This document shows, in pieces, positions 16,344 to 25,556 of a DNA stretch of 64,000 nucleotides. The position numbers and the translations under genes are program-made. Position 1 is the first letter of the stretch; each line of letters begins with the position of its first letter. The notes beneath the pieces were generated by a model. It did no database searches and had not been told where the DNA came from. It saw only the letters and a list, made by a program, of their open reading frames with translations. This DNA is from Bacillus sp. S3 (lineage in GTDB: Bacteria > Bacillota > Bacilli > Bacillales > Cytobacillaceae): assembly GCF_005154805.1 (NCBI RefSeq), contig NZ_CP039727.1, positions 4,337,501-4,401,500 of the forward strand, read 5' to 3'.

Positions 16344-16913
16344 GTGATATGGCTGTATTTTGTTCTATCCTATTTGATTGGTAATATCATGTTTGGCTAC
16401 TTGGTTACAAAAGCCCTCTATCGCAAGGATATTCGTCTTCATGGGAGCGGGAATGTCGGAGCCCGGAATGCCGGCCGTCTTCATGGAAAGAAGGCGTTTG
16501 TCGCTATTTTTCTGGGCGATGCTTTAAAAGGTGCTGCCGTCATTTGGATCGCCCGCTCCCTTCATTTTCATGAACATGTTCAATTGCTTGGCCTGGGGAT
16601 GGTGATACTTGGCCATATTAAGCCTGCCGTATTGAAATTCAAGGGCGGGAAAGGAATCTCCACTTTTATTGGAGGAATGGTTTGTTTCGAACCACTGATA
16701 ATTCCTGTCATCCTGCTGGCATTTTTCGCCCTTTATCCCTTTATCAAAAGTTTTACCATTTCCGGGTTAGGGGCATTCCTTGCCATTCCTGTCTTTCTAT
16801 TTTTCAAGCAATATAATGGGATAACCTGTCTTATTGAACTTGCCATTACCGGCGTCATTTTTCTAGCACATTCTGAAAATATCAAAGAAAGGTTGAATAA
16901 CCGTGGACAATAA
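16344..16913 (+). CDS. PlsY-like glycerol-3-phosphate acyltransferase paralogue
   Basis: 189-residue membrane protein with about five or six helices. PlsY transfers an acyl group from acyl-phosphate to glycerol 3-phosphate. Here the three family motifs are present but altered: HGSGNVGARNAGR (normally SGNxGATN), GDALKG and GHIKPAVLKFKGGKGIST. GTG at 16344 with GGTGGTG upstream is preferred to the TTG at 16329. It overlaps the next gene by 11 bases, so the two are coupled. Because of the Ala-Arg change and the partner gene I suspect a specialised acyl acceptor rather than the housekeeping PlsY. Confidence 0.75.
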   Translation: MIWLYFVLSYLIGNIMFGYLVTKALYRKDIRLHGSGNVGARNAGRLHGKKAFVAIFLGDALKGAAVIWIARSLHFHEHVQLLGLGMVILGHIKPAVLKFKGGKGISTFIGGMVCFEPLIIPVILLAFFALYPFIKSFTISGLGAFLAIPVFLFFKQYNGITCLIELAITGVIFLAHSENIKERLNNRGQ

Positions 16914-18513
16914 TCAGTCGTATTTTTTTAAAATTGCAACCAGCCATCAAGAATTTGAACGCATTCATCAGTTAAACTATCAAACTTTTTCAGAAGAAAT
17001 TCCCCAGCATAAAAAAAATGAACAAAAACAATTAGTGGATCCTTTCCATCATGAAAATACATATATTATTTGCATCAAAGGTGATGAGCTTGTCGGAATG
17101 GTTGCCGTCCGCAGCCAGCGTCCGTTTTCACTCGATCGGAAAATAGGTGCCGTTGAAGATTCATTGCCTTTTAAAGTCAATCAGCCCTGTGAGGTTCGGC
17201 TTCTGGCGGTCAAAAAGGAATACCGAAATGGCCGCGTCTTTGCCGGGCTTGCGCAATTTTTAGCAACATATTGTTTAGAAAAGGGATATGATCTTGCTGT
17301 GATCTCAGGCACGGTCCGTCAATTAAAGCTTTATAACCAAATGGGATTCCAGCCATTTGCCCGGCTTACCGGAACAGAAGAAGCCCGTTTCCAACCAATG
17401 TATTTAACGAAAGCAACGTTTGACGCATCGTTTGCTGGCAGAATTCTCAGGCCAACTGTCCCGTTTTTACCAGGTCCGGTCCAAATCCCTGAAAAAGTCC
17501 GGACAGCACTAATGGGCAGCCCCTACTCCCATCGTTCAGATGTTTTTCGTGAAAAGCTAGACAGGGTCAGAAGCATCTTTCGCCGCTTAACGAACTGTGA
17601 ACATGTTCAAATCTTAGCTGGGACGGGTTCACTGGCCAATGAGGTCGTAGCTGCTCAGCTTTCATTATTGAACGGAAGAGGATTGATTTTAGCGAATGGA
17701 GAGTTTGGCTGCCGCTTAGTGGACCAAGCACGGCGGCAGGGACTAAACTTTGATGTGTTGGAAAAAGATTGGGGTCACGCTTTTTCCAAGGAAGAAATTG
17801 CTGCGAAAGTATCCAATGAGTCGACATGGATTTGGGCTGTCCATAGTGAGACGTCAACTGGCATGTTAAATGACTTGACGGTTCTTAAGGGGATTGCGGA
17901 AGAGTACAGCCTGAAGCTTTGTCTTGATTGCATCAGTTCCATTGGTGCTGTGGAATTGAATTTATCGGGGGTTTTTCTTGCAACAGGTGTTAGCGGGAAA
18001 GCGTTGCGTGCCTATACCGGGCTGTCCTTTGTTTTTCATCACCACGAGGTTGCACCCTCGCCGGTGCTTCCGAAATACATTGATTTAGGTGTCTACATGC
18101 TAAAGGACAGCATCCCGTTTTCTCATTCAACTAACTTAGTGGAAGCGCTGCTTGTGGCATTGGAGAATATTACTGACGAAACTTACCGAGAGATTGCCGA
18201 AGCGCATCAGTGGTTGAAAAATAAGCTAAAAAGTTACGGCTTTCAGTTGATATCAAACGACGAGCATCGTTCTCCGATGATCTTAACCATTGAGCTCCCG
18301 GAAACTGTCTCCTCTTATGAAATCGGGAAGCTTCTTTATTACAATGGATACCTATTACATTTTGAGAGCGAATACTTAAGGCAGCGAAACTGGATTCAAA
18401 TTGCCTGCATCGGGCATGATTCCACATCGACCTTAGAAAAGATGATCACGCTATTTCACCGAATATTCACATACGAATCAAAGCTGCATCAATTGCAGCC
18501 CCAACGTTACTAA
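16903..18513 (+). CDS. GNAT acyltransferase / class-V aminotransferase fusion
   Basis: 536 residues. Residues ~1-170 are a GNAT domain of the N-acyl amino acid synthase type (PCEVRLLAVKKEYRNGRVFAGLAQFL, then LYNQMGFQPF). Residues ~188-530 are a PLP-dependent class-V aminotransferase (serine-pyruvate/AEP type) with PGPVQIPEKV, LAGTGSLANE, HSETSTGM, LDCISSIGAVE (Asp342) and SGKALRAYTGLSFV (Lys366, the PLP lysine). GTG start inside the end of the PlsY-like gene. The fusion plus an acyltransferase partner suggests synthesis of an acylated amino compound or amino-lipid; this is inference and the substrate is unknown. No terminator with a T-run was found after it. Confidence 0.75.
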   Translation: MDNNQSYFFKIATSHQEFERIHQLNYQTFSEEIPQHKKNEQKQLVDPFHHENTYIICIKGDELVGMVAVRSQRPFSLDRKIGAVEDSLPFKVNQPCEVRLLAVKKEYRNGRVFAGLAQFLATYCLEKGYDLAVISGTVRQLKLYNQMGFQPFARLTGTEEARFQPMYLTKATFDASFAGRILRPTVPFLPGPVQIPEKVRTALMGSPYSHRSDVFREKLDRVRSIFRRLTNCEHVQILAGTGSLANEVVAAQLSLLNGRGLILANGEFGCRLVDQARRQGLNFDVLEKDWGHAFSKEEIAAKVSNESTWIWAVHSETSTGMLNDLTVLKGIAEEYSLKLCLDCISSIGAVELNLSGVFLATGVSGKALRAYTGLSFVFHHHEVAPSPVLPKYIDLGVYMLKDSIPFSHSTNLVEALLVALENITDETYREIAEAHQWLKNKLKSYGFQLISNDEHRSPMILTIELPETVSSYEIGKLLYYNGYLLHFESEYLRQRNWIQIACIGHDSTSTLEKMITLFHRIFTYESKLHQLQPQRY

Positions 18514-18607
18514 AACCAATAGCCCAAATAAGGCGCAAGTCCGGATCCGGCACCCCATCAAGCAGCAGGGGATATCCCTTCGTCCTCCGCTGCTTCATAA
18601 GCAAACC

Positions 18608-18655
18608 AAACTGTCCACCCCATATGGACACTGTCCACGGATGGTGCCTGACACC
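18608..18655 (-). repeat. Dispersed repeat, long form (copy 5)
   Basis: Minus-strand GGTGTCAGGCACC, then CCGTGGACA and GGGGTGGACAGTTT. It lies 3 bases from the comM stop. Confidence 0.8.
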
Positions 18656-18657
18656 CT

Positions 18658-20163
18658 TTACACTGTATTCAACTTTATCGCCTCGTTAATGCTTCGGTCG
18701 GTGATGGCCGGGGTTCCTTGGAGGTCTGAGATGGTGCGGGCGAGGCGGATGATTTTGATTTGGGTCCGGTTGCTCCAGTTTTCATTGATGGCTTGCTTTT
18801 GCAGATTTGATTGTTGTGTGACTGTTAGGGGACTTGCTCGCAGAAGGATATCATAAAGTACTCGACCATTGCAAATCTCCCCGCCATAGCGGTCATATTG
18901 CCTTTCCCTAGCCTGCCGCGCTCTTTCCTGTACAATTTTTGACGGTTCCTCCTGCTCATGAATCCCTCCTTTTGCAGCATTTAAATAAACTGGTCTTAAT
19001 GTAAGATTAATATCAAACCGATCCCTTAGTGGACCCGAGAGCCTATTTTGATAGGTGAGGATTTGTTTTGTCGAGCAGGTACAATAATGAGCATTCGAGC
19101 CGGCATATCCACATGGACAAGGATTCATGGCAGCTATTAATAGAAAAGAAGCGGGATAGGAGATTGAGGCATGTGTGCGGCTAATCGTTATCGACCCGTT
19201 TTCGAGTGGCTGCCGCAGCATATCCAGTGTTTTCCTTGGAAACTCCCCAATTTCATCAAGAAATAAAACACCCCGATGGGCAAGCGATATTTCACCCGGC
19301 TTTGGGTATTGACCGCCGCCGATGATAGCTACCCCTGAAGCGGAATGATGAGGACACCGATAGGGAGGCAGATGACTCTGTGAGTATGTGCTTCGACTTA
19401 ATTGATACAGGCTAAGTACCTCGAGCCAGGCTTCTTTTGATAAGAATGGCAAAATAGACGGGAAGCTTTCAGCCAGCAAGCTTTTTCCACATCCAGGCGG
19501 CCCTGTCATCAATACATGATGTTCCCCGGCTGCAGCTATCTCAAGTGCGTGTTTGGCATCTCCATGCCCGAAAATTTGCTGAAAATCTAAATAACGATTC
19601 TCACTGATGGCTCCCTCGTTTTCCATCGTTTCATGTACAGGCGGGACCCATTGACCCCCAAGATGGCCGATGACATCTTTTAATGAAGTAATATAAATAA
19701 TTTCTAACCCTTCAAAATCAAGTTCCGGCAGATGTTCATCTAACGGGATATAAAGTCTTCGAATCCCTTGCCTCTTTGCTGCAAGTACAGCAGGCAGCAG
19801 TCCCTCAACTGGCTGAACTGAACCGTCCAAGGAAAGCGCCCCGAGGAAACCAGTATCATCTGGTATCGACGCTTCCAGCTCATGCAAGCTCAGCAGCAGC
19901 CCAATCGCCATCGAAAAATCAAACATCGGCCCCATTTTCTTCTGATCGGCCGGCGAAAGATTAATGATAATTTTGTTACCGGATAGCACGTAGCCTAACG
20001 AACTGAGGGCCGCAATAATTCTCTCCCTCGACTCTTTTACAGCAGCGTCCGGCAGTCCAACAATTTTAAATGAGTCATCATTACCGACATATGTCCCAAC
20101 CTCCACATTCACCCGGTATCCTTCCATCCCCTTAAGGCCGATACTCGTTACTCGAGCCCACAT
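18658..20163 (-). CDS. comM: YifB/ComM-family Mg-chelatase-like AAA+ ATPase
   Basis: 501-residue AAA+ protein. In other bacteria ComM is a helicase that drives branch migration during natural transformation. Order: N-terminal ChlI-like domain (VGLPDAAVKESRERI, INLSPAD), Walker A GPPGCGKSLLAE, Walker B VLFLDEIGEF, a Cys cluster MNPCPCGYAG..YCTCS, and a C-terminal helical lid (RTISDLQGT). The start at 20163 (MWARVTSIGL) with AAGGGGAG eight bases upstream is the usual family start. The first 16 bases overlap the end of the RAYT gene, an unusual arrangement suggesting that the mobile gene landed directly upstream. Confidence 0.85.
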   Translation of the reverse strand: MWARVTSIGLKGMEGYRVNVEVGTYVGNDDSFKIVGLPDAAVKESRERIIAALSSLGYVLSGNKIIINLSPADQKKMGPMFDFSMAIGLLLSLHELEASIPDDTGFLGALSLDGSVQPVEGLLPAVLAAKRQGIRRLYIPLDEHLPELDFEGLEIIYITSLKDVIGHLGGQWVPPVHETMENEGAISENRYLDFQQIFGHGDAKHALEIAAAGEHHVLMTGPPGCGKSLLAESFPSILPFLSKEAWLEVLSLYQLSRSTYSQSHLPPYRCPHHSASGVAIIGGGQYPKPGEISLAHRGVLFLDEIGEFPRKTLDMLRQPLENGSITISRTHASISYPASFLLIAAMNPCPCGYAGSNAHYCTCSTKQILTYQNRLSGPLRDRFDINLTLRPVYLNAAKGGIHEQEEPSKIVQERARQARERQYDRYGGEICNGRVLYDILLRASPLTVTQQSNLQKQAINENWSNRTQIKIIRLARTISDLQGTPAITDRSINEAIKLNTV

Positions 20164-20762
20164 GGAAACCACTCCCCTTCCCGTTTGGTAATTTTTCCAT
20201 CTTCCCAAAAAAACTTGTCCGTTCCTCGGGATTTCAAATATTGATGATAATAATAGGGTTGCGGATCAGGGAAATAAGAAAGAATTGGTTTGGGGTCAAT
20301 ATGAGGGTTTGCTTCAGCTTCACCGTAGAGAAAGGCACGGCAGCTGCTCCAGGGATAATCCTCAGGCGCCGTCACCATCCCGGCTTCTACCGGGTTTAGA
20401 TGAATATATTTACTGACATCAATCTCATATTCACGAGAGTTGAGGAGCTCGGCACCATAGCGCTTTTCAAACACGTGGCCGGAAAAATCATACTTTTGGT
20501 TAATATATTTTGCGTATTTCGTATTGAGATGTTTCATGATGCTGCTGAGCGGGGTGTCAAGCGTTTCAATCTGGAGATGGGTATGATTACTCATTAAGCA
20601 GTAAGAATGGAGATGAAAGGGGTGCCGCTCCCTCGTTTCTTCTATGTAAGCCAAATACCTTCCAAAATCCTTATCCTCAAAAAATAACGAACTCTTCCGA
20701 ATACCTCTGCTGGTCACATGATACTTCGCACCTTCAAACCATAAGCGAATCCTACGGGCCAA
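20148..20762 (-). CDS. REP-associated tyrosine transposase (RAYT, Y1/HUH type)
   Basis: 204 residues from a TTG at 20762 (AGGAG eight bases upstream), giving the typical start MARRIRLWFEGAKYHVTSRG. HUH motif SNHTHL at about residues 59-64, candidate catalytic Tyr in NTKYAKYINQKYDFS, and the family blocks VFEKRY and YIHLNPVEAGMV..PEDYPWSS. RAYTs are single-copy domesticated relatives of IS200/IS605 transposases that act on short palindromic REP repeats. A repeat core lies 47 bases upstream of the start and a long-form copy lies beyond comM. The gene seems intact. It ends inside comM. Confidence 0.85.
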   Translation of the reverse strand: MARRIRLWFEGAKYHVTSRGIRKSSLFFEDKDFGRYLAYIEETRERHPFHLHSYCLMSNHTHLQIETLDTPLSSIMKHLNTKYAKYINQKYDFSGHVFEKRYGAELLNSREYEIDVSKYIHLNPVEAGMVTAPEDYPWSSCRAFLYGEAEANPHIDPKPILSYFPDPQPYYYHQYLKSRGTDKFFWEDGKITKREGEWFPCGLE

Positions 20763-20808
20763 ATCAATCACTCCTATAAAATATTATTATGATGGAAATG
20801 GTAGTATG

Positions 20809-20821
20809 GGTGTCAGGCACC
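20809..20821 (+). repeat. Dispersed repeat core (copy 6) next to the RAYT gene
   Basis: Exact GGTGTCAGGCACC, 47 bases upstream of the RAYT start codon. The rest of 20763-21060 shows no gene. Confidence 0.8.
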
Positions 20822-21060
20822 ATTCCCTTCTTTTTCATTATACAAATATTTTCTATGTTGGTTGGCGCTTTTTGATTATGTAACAAATTGTTCAAAGATG
20901 TGGTTTGGGGTGTTGTGCTTTCACTTGGGGTTTAATGGTATATTTTTTTTGTTTTGAAAAAACGACCAAGCCTGAAGTGTGACAGGAATGAATAAAAGGT
21001 CCTCTGCCTTAATATTTATTAATAAATGTCTTATCATTTCTTACTTTCTATTTAGGAGGA

Positions 21061-21408
21061 ATGTCTCTGAAAAGTGTAAGAATGATTCAAAGAATAGTTG
21101 GTGTCCTCCTTCTTGTGTACGGGATTTATCTTATTTTCGTCACACAGGAATTCTTTGGTACCTTACTAATTATTATAGCTTTTTTAATTTTCCCCAGTTT
21201 AAGTAAAGAAAAAGCGCGATCCTCAAGCGACAATCTTAATAATCACGTTTACTACAATGATTCCGCCAATGATCATATCCACGTGGGGAATGGGGAGTCA
21301 AGTGACGACTACGATGACAGTGGTGGCTCCGGGGAGGAAGAAGGTGGAAATTCTGACGGTGGCGGAGACAGTGGAGAGTCCACTGGCGGGGGAGGTGACG
21401 CCGACTAA
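21061..21408 (+). CDS. Small membrane protein with acidic Gly-rich tail
   Basis: About 115 residues: two closely spaced membrane helices (IVGVLLLVYGIYLIFV and FGTLLIIIAFLIF), a short basic stretch, then a tail made almost only of Gly, Asp, Ser and Glu. The AGGAGG site ends one base before the ATG at 21061, too close for normal use. The next in-frame start-like codon at a proper distance (7 bases) is CTG at 21067; the ATG at 21082 is too far. So the true start is unclear. I recognise no family. The frame is supported by the strong ribosome site and the terminator that follows. Confidence 0.55.
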   Translation: MSLKSVRMIQRIVGVLLLVYGIYLIFVTQEFFGTLLIIIAFLIFPSLSKEKARSSSDNLNNHVYYNDSANDHIHVGNGESSDDYDDSGGSGEEEGGNSDGGGDSGESTGGGGDAD

Positions 21409-21448
21409 CACCTCCCAACCCCCCCTCTTTTTACTATAGTCAAACACA

Positions 21449-21484
21449 AAAATGCCCCGATGCCAGTTCATTTCGGGGCATTTT
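21449..21484. terminator. Bidirectional terminator
   Basis: Twelve-pair stem AAAATGCCCCGA / TCGGGGCATTTT between convergent genes. Confidence 0.85.
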
Positions 21485-21501
21485 CCTATTATCGGAGTGT
21501 T

Positions 21502-21945
21502 TCACTTCTTCGCTTTTGCAAAATAATACAGAAACCACACAGCGTGATTTTGCTCGTCTGCAGCTGCCCTCCTGAAAACCTCTTTAATGAAGGAATCTTT
21601 CGAAGCATCCGAAATTTCTAAGTAAAAATCCACTGTTTTTTGCTCATCCTCTAAGGCAAATTCCAATCCCTGTAAATATACCCCCGGACACCCCTCATTC
21701 ATTTTGGGCTGAGGAGGCATTCCAGTTAGGCCACGATAAATTTGAACAAATTGCTGATAATGTTTTATTTCATCCTGTCGAATCTCAAGGATTCGCTCCC
21801 TTTCCTTCTTATGCGGTGCTAAATTGGCCAGCCTCGCATAACAATCAATAGCACTATATTCACCATTAATAGCTTTTTCAATATCCTGAATCAATGTATT
21901 AGATTGCCGATATAAGGCATCATGGTAATTTGTATAAGGATACAT
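21502..21945 (-). CDS. Ferritin-like di-iron protein
   Basis: 147-residue four-helix protein of the rubrerythrin/ferritin-like group. The four helices supply the usual metal ligands: Glu in NGEYSAID, ExxH in DEIKHYQQF, Glu in ALEDEQKTVDFY and ExxH in ADEQNHAVWF. It has no rubredoxin domain and starts with a Tyr-rich MYPYTNYHDALYRQ. Similar short proteins in Bacillus (for example YhjR) are linked to spores; the reaction (peroxide reduction or iron oxidation) is not known. A GGGGAGG site precedes the ATG. Confidence 0.75.
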   Translation of the reverse strand: MYPYTNYHDALYRQSNTLIQDIEKAINGEYSAIDCYARLANLAPHKKERERILEIRQDEIKHYQQFVQIYRGLTGMPPQPKMNEGCPGVYLQGLEFALEDEQKTVDFYLEISDASKDSFIKEVFRRAAADEQNHAVWFLYYFAKAKK

Positions 21946-22401
21946 AAAAGAACCTCCCCGTTTATCTTCATTTTATATCCTATGTGGCAACGGGAAATGG
22001 GTGTATGATGGGACATATTTGAAACCTCTCTTATTGTTTCATCTGTGCGGTTGTTTACTTGTTCACTTTTTCCTAAAATAGAACTTCACACCCATCGCAA
22101 AATCACCCCTTATTTAAAAGATTCCTTACAAAAATCGCCTTATTCCCCGGGAAACTTACGATTTTTGATCTTTTTCCACTCTGATCCCTTAATTCATACG
22201 CCAACCTTCTCTATGAAATTACGTTTTTTTCCTAATACAGGAAGAATTTTGGCGATTTATACTTCACATAACCAGAAATAGAGTTTAATATAAACATATC
22301 TATTTCCGGTGTAGCGGCCATTTTGTCCACACAGGGCGTGACGAAACGGGTAAATAGGTTCATTAGAATAATTAGAAAAAGAGGGGAAAGGGAATAAGGC
22401 A
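21946..22401. other. Gene-free stretch before the second amidase gene
   Basis: An open frame of 78 codons here has no ribosome site and looks random. Near the right end (22339-22359) lies GTGACGAAACGGGTAAATAGG, similar to the motif in the leader of the first amidase gene. Nothing else is recognised. Confidence 0.35.
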
Positions 22402-24258
22402 TTGAAAAGGAAACTCATCATTTTATCAATTTTCGCATTGCTTTTATCAATGGGATTAGGAAATTCACCTTCCTATGCTGTCAATTGGGGCTGGTCAAAA
22501 GAAAACGGTAAGTGGTATTTCTACCAAAACAATACAGCAGCAACGGGATGGGTCTATAGCGGGAATAAATGGTATTACATGGACGCAAAAGGAGTCATGC
22601 TGACAGGCTGGCTAAAATCTGAAGGAAAATGGTATTATCTGCAAGGCGATGGGGCGATGAAAACCGGCTGGCTGTATACCGGCGGTAAGTGGTATTTTCT
22701 CCAGGCAAACGGAGAAATGAAAACCGGCTGGTTGAATATCGGGGAGAAATGGTATTTTCTCCAGGACGATGGGGCCATGAAAACCGGCTGGCTCAAATTG
22801 GATAACGTCTGGTATTATCTCAAGTCAAGCGGGGAACGAGCCACAGGGCTTTTAAGTCTAGCGGCGGAACTTTTCTATTTTAATAGTTCAGGAGTTATGC
22901 TCGAGAACCAGTGGCAGGAAGTCGGCGGCAAAAAATATTACTTTAAGAGTGATGGCTATGCTGCATTAGGCCCTGTAGATATTGGTGAGAAGAAATATCT
23001 TTTTAATACTAATGGCGCATTAATTTCCGGATGGGGATTAAGCGGCGGCAAGTGGTACTATTCCGACCAAGAAGGCATCGTTCAAACCGGCTGGCTGGCC
23101 GAGAACGGTAGAAAATATTATTTAAACCAAAATGGGACCATGCAAACAGGCTGGTATGAAGAGCAAGGAAAAAAGTACTTTTTTAATAATAGCGGGGCAT
23201 TAACAACCGGAATCGCCGTAGTAGGCGGTAAGGGCTACTATTTTGATCAGGACGGTGTCCTTTTTATCGGTGATTGGCTTACGGTCAATTCGAAAAAATA
23301 TTACGCAAATGAGACAGGACAGCTTCAACAGGGCTGGTTCAAACTAAATAACATTTGGTATTATGCTGCCTCCGATTTTTCGCTCCAGACAAACTGGTTG
23401 TTAACCGGTGGGAATTGGTACTTTTTAAATTCACAAGGGGAAATGCAAACAGGCTGGTTTCAAGATAACAAAGGACGGTATTATTTAAATTCAAGCGGGG
23501 CCATGCAGACTGGATGGCTCAAATTGGATGGAAAATGGCATTTCTTTAACCAATCCGGTGCATTACAAATTGGCTGGTTTAAAGTGAATAACTATTGGTA
23601 TTATTCCGATTCCGACGGGATCATGCTGACTGGCTGGATTACGGTTGGCAGTGTGGATTACTTTTTAGATGCCAATGGCGCATGGAATCCTTATGCTCAT
23701 TCGAAGGATTCGACAACCAAAACAATTGTCTTGGATGCCGGGCATGGCGGCTATGATGGCGGCGCCAGTGCGGCCGGTATTTTTGAAAAGAACATCAACC
23801 TACAGGTCACCTTAAAATTTGCTGATCTCTTAAAAAATAACGGCTACACCGTCTATTTAACGAGAAGCACTGATGAATTTGTTTCATTGGACGGGCGTGT
23901 AGAGTTATCGAATTCGATCAAACCGGATGCATTTATCAGTATTCACGTGAATTCGTCTACTAGCAGCGGGGCGCAGGGAATTGAAACCTATCATAATTCA
24001 GCAGATGGGGTCATGTCTGCGGAAAGCAAGCGGCTCGCTTCCTTCCTTCAGGATGAAATTATTAAAACAACCGGGGCGGTCTCAAGGGGTATAAAGGATG
24101 AGAGCTTTAGAGTTATCCGGGGCAATCAAACCCCCGCCGTCCTAGTCGAAATCGGCTTCATTTCAAATGACAAAGAGCGGGCAAATCTTGTTAATGACAG
24201 CTATCAAAATAAACTCTGTTCGGGGCTGCTTAACGGGGTCATGAAATTTTTTCAGTAA
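22402..24258 (+). CDS. Secreted N-acetylmuramoyl-L-alanine amidase (Amidase_3) with GW-type repeats
   Basis: 618-residue exported wall hydrolase that cuts between MurNAc and L-Ala. TTG start; signal peptide MKRKLIILSIFALLLS... with cleavage near SYA-VN. About twenty 20-residue wall-binding repeats (GW...KWYYL...G.MKT) fill residues ~28-430; several in the middle are degenerate. The C-terminal catalytic domain (about 440-618) has the zinc ligands in LDAGHGG, Glu in FEKN, His in ISIHVN and the catalytic Glu in VEIGF. Its repeats are related to those of the genes at 10730 and 28170. A perfect terminator follows. Confidence 0.9.
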   Translation: MKRKLIILSIFALLLSMGLGNSPSYAVNWGWSKENGKWYFYQNNTAATGWVYSGNKWYYMDAKGVMLTGWLKSEGKWYYLQGDGAMKTGWLYTGGKWYFLQANGEMKTGWLNIGEKWYFLQDDGAMKTGWLKLDNVWYYLKSSGERATGLLSLAAELFYFNSSGVMLENQWQEVGGKKYYFKSDGYAALGPVDIGEKKYLFNTNGALISGWGLSGGKWYYSDQEGIVQTGWLAENGRKYYLNQNGTMQTGWYEEQGKKYFFNNSGALTTGIAVVGGKGYYFDQDGVLFIGDWLTVNSKKYYANETGQLQQGWFKLNNIWYYAASDFSLQTNWLLTGGNWYFLNSQGEMQTGWFQDNKGRYYLNSSGAMQTGWLKLDGKWHFFNQSGALQIGWFKVNNYWYYSDSDGIMLTGWITVGSVDYFLDANGAWNPYAHSKDSTTKTIVLDAGHGGYDGGASAAGIFEKNINLQVTLKFADLLKNNGYTVYLTRSTDEFVSLDGRVELSNSIKPDAFISIHVNSSTSSGAQGIETYHNSADGVMSAESKRLASFLQDEIIKTTGAVSRGIKDESFRVIRGNQTPAVLVEIGFISNDKERANLVNDSYQNKLCSGLLNGVMKFFQ

Positions 24259-24288
24259 TTAATCCCTAACCAAGTTCACGGTATAAGG

Positions 24289-24337
24289 AAAAGCCGCATT
24301 TTACCAAGAGGTCAACTCCAAGTAAAATGCGGCTTTT
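24289..24337 (+). terminator. Terminator of the Amidase_3 gene
   Basis: Sixteen-pair perfect stem (24289-24304 with 24322-24337) with a 17-base loop and flanking A/T-runs. Confidence 0.85.
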
Positions 24338-24402
24338 CTAAATTTCACAACCACACCTCTTGTGGTACGTTCACAACCACCGGCAAAAGAGCACAGAATT
24401 CG

Positions 24403-24450
24403 GAACTGTCCACCCCAGATGGAACGTGTCCACGAAGGGTGCCTGACACC
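24403..24450 (-). repeat. Dispersed repeat, long form (copy 7)
   Basis: Minus-strand GGTGTCAGGCACC, TTCGTGGACA, GGGGTGGACAGTT. It begins two bases after the gtaB stop. Confidence 0.8.
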
Positions 24451-24452
24451 AT

Positions 24453-25388
24453 TTATACTTGCTGGGTGTTGTTTTCCGTTTTTTCTTTGGTGCTGTTTGG
24501 TTTTTTATTTCCTTCTTCCTCTGCGGCGATGAGTTCTTTTAGGAATTGCAGCAGCTCATCATGAATGCCTTCTTGCTGGAGGGCTACTTCGATTGTTGTT
24601 TTGACGAAGCCAATTTTTTCACCGACATCGAACCGCTTTCCTTCGAAGTTATAAGCAAAGACGCGCTGGATTTGATTTAGCTTTTGGATGGCATCCGTTA
24701 ACTGGATTTCACCGCCAGCCCCTTCCTCCTGCTGGTCTAGGAACATAAATATTTCAGGAGTTAGGATATATCTTCCCATAATCGCCAAGTTAGATGGAGC
24801 TGTTCCAGGCTTTGGCTTTTCAACAAAGTTTTTGACTTGATAACGTCTGCCTTCCTGCGCAAGCGGATCGACAATCCCGTACCGGTGTGTTTCATTTTCC
24901 GGAACATGCTGTACCCCAATAATCGACGAGAAGGTCGCTTCATACTGGTCAATCAATTGCTTTAAACATGGGGTATCACTTTGGACAATATCATCACCCA
25001 ACAGCACGGCAAATGGCTCGTCGCCAATAAAATTCCGCGCGCACCACACTGCATGCCCCAGTCCTTTCGGCTCTTTCTGACGGATATAATGGATATCAGC
25101 AAGATTGGAGGTGTAGTTTACCTTATTTAAGAGATCCCACTTTTCTTTTTCAAGCAAGTTCTTCTCAAGCTCAGGAGCAAAATCAAAATGATCCTCAATT
25201 GCCCGTTTTCCTTTACCTGTTACGATAATAATATCTTCGATTCCAGCAGCAATTGCTTCCTCAACAATATATTGAATCGTTGGCTTATCCACAATCGGAA
25301 GCATTTCTTTTGGCATTGCTTTGGTTGCTGGTAAGAAACGTGTACCTAATCCAGCAGCTGGGATAATTGCTTTACGAACCTTTTTCAC
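24453..25388 (-). CDS. gtaB: UTP-glucose-1-phosphate uridylyltransferase
   Basis: 311-residue enzyme making UDP-glucose from glucose 1-phosphate and UTP, needed for glucosylated teichoic acid and glycolipid anchors. Motifs: [21 protein letters not shown] (nucleotide binding), [32 protein letters not shown] and [10 protein letters not shown]. The GTG start has AAGGAGAG seven bases upstream. The last ~20 residues form a Lys/Asn/Glu-rich tail longer than usual. It works upstream of galE (47 kb), which turns UDP-glucose into UDP-galactose. Confidence 0.92.
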   Translation of the reverse strand: MKKVRKAIIPAAGLGTRFLPATKAMPKEMLPIVDKPTIQYIVEEAIAAGIEDIIIVTGKGKRAIEDHFDFAPELEKNLLEKEKWDLLNKVNYTSNLADIHYIRQKEPKGLGHAVWCARNFIGDEPFAVLLGDDIVQSDTPCLKQLIDQYEATFSSIIGVQHVPENETHRYGIVDPLAQEGRRYQVKNFVEKPKPGTAPSNLAIMGRYILTPEIFMFLDQQEEGAGGEIQLTDAIQKLNQIQRVFAYNFEGKRFDVGEKIGFVKTTIEVALQQEGIHDELLQFLKELIAAEEEGNKKPNSTKEKTENNTQQV

Positions 25389-25556
25389 AGCCTGTCTCTC
25401 CTTTTTTCGTCACTCATTATATGCAAATTATGACAATATTTTTATATTTACCCAATATGAACCACAATAATCGAAATTATTATACCACATGCCCACATCA
25501 AAAATGGGATTCAGCCTATTTTATTCCCAAAGTTCCACAGACTAATGTGCCTTCAT

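Noticed and set aside
22045-22281. 78-codon frame upstream of the Amidase_3 gene
   Set aside because: No ribosome site and low-quality composition; treated as intergenic.
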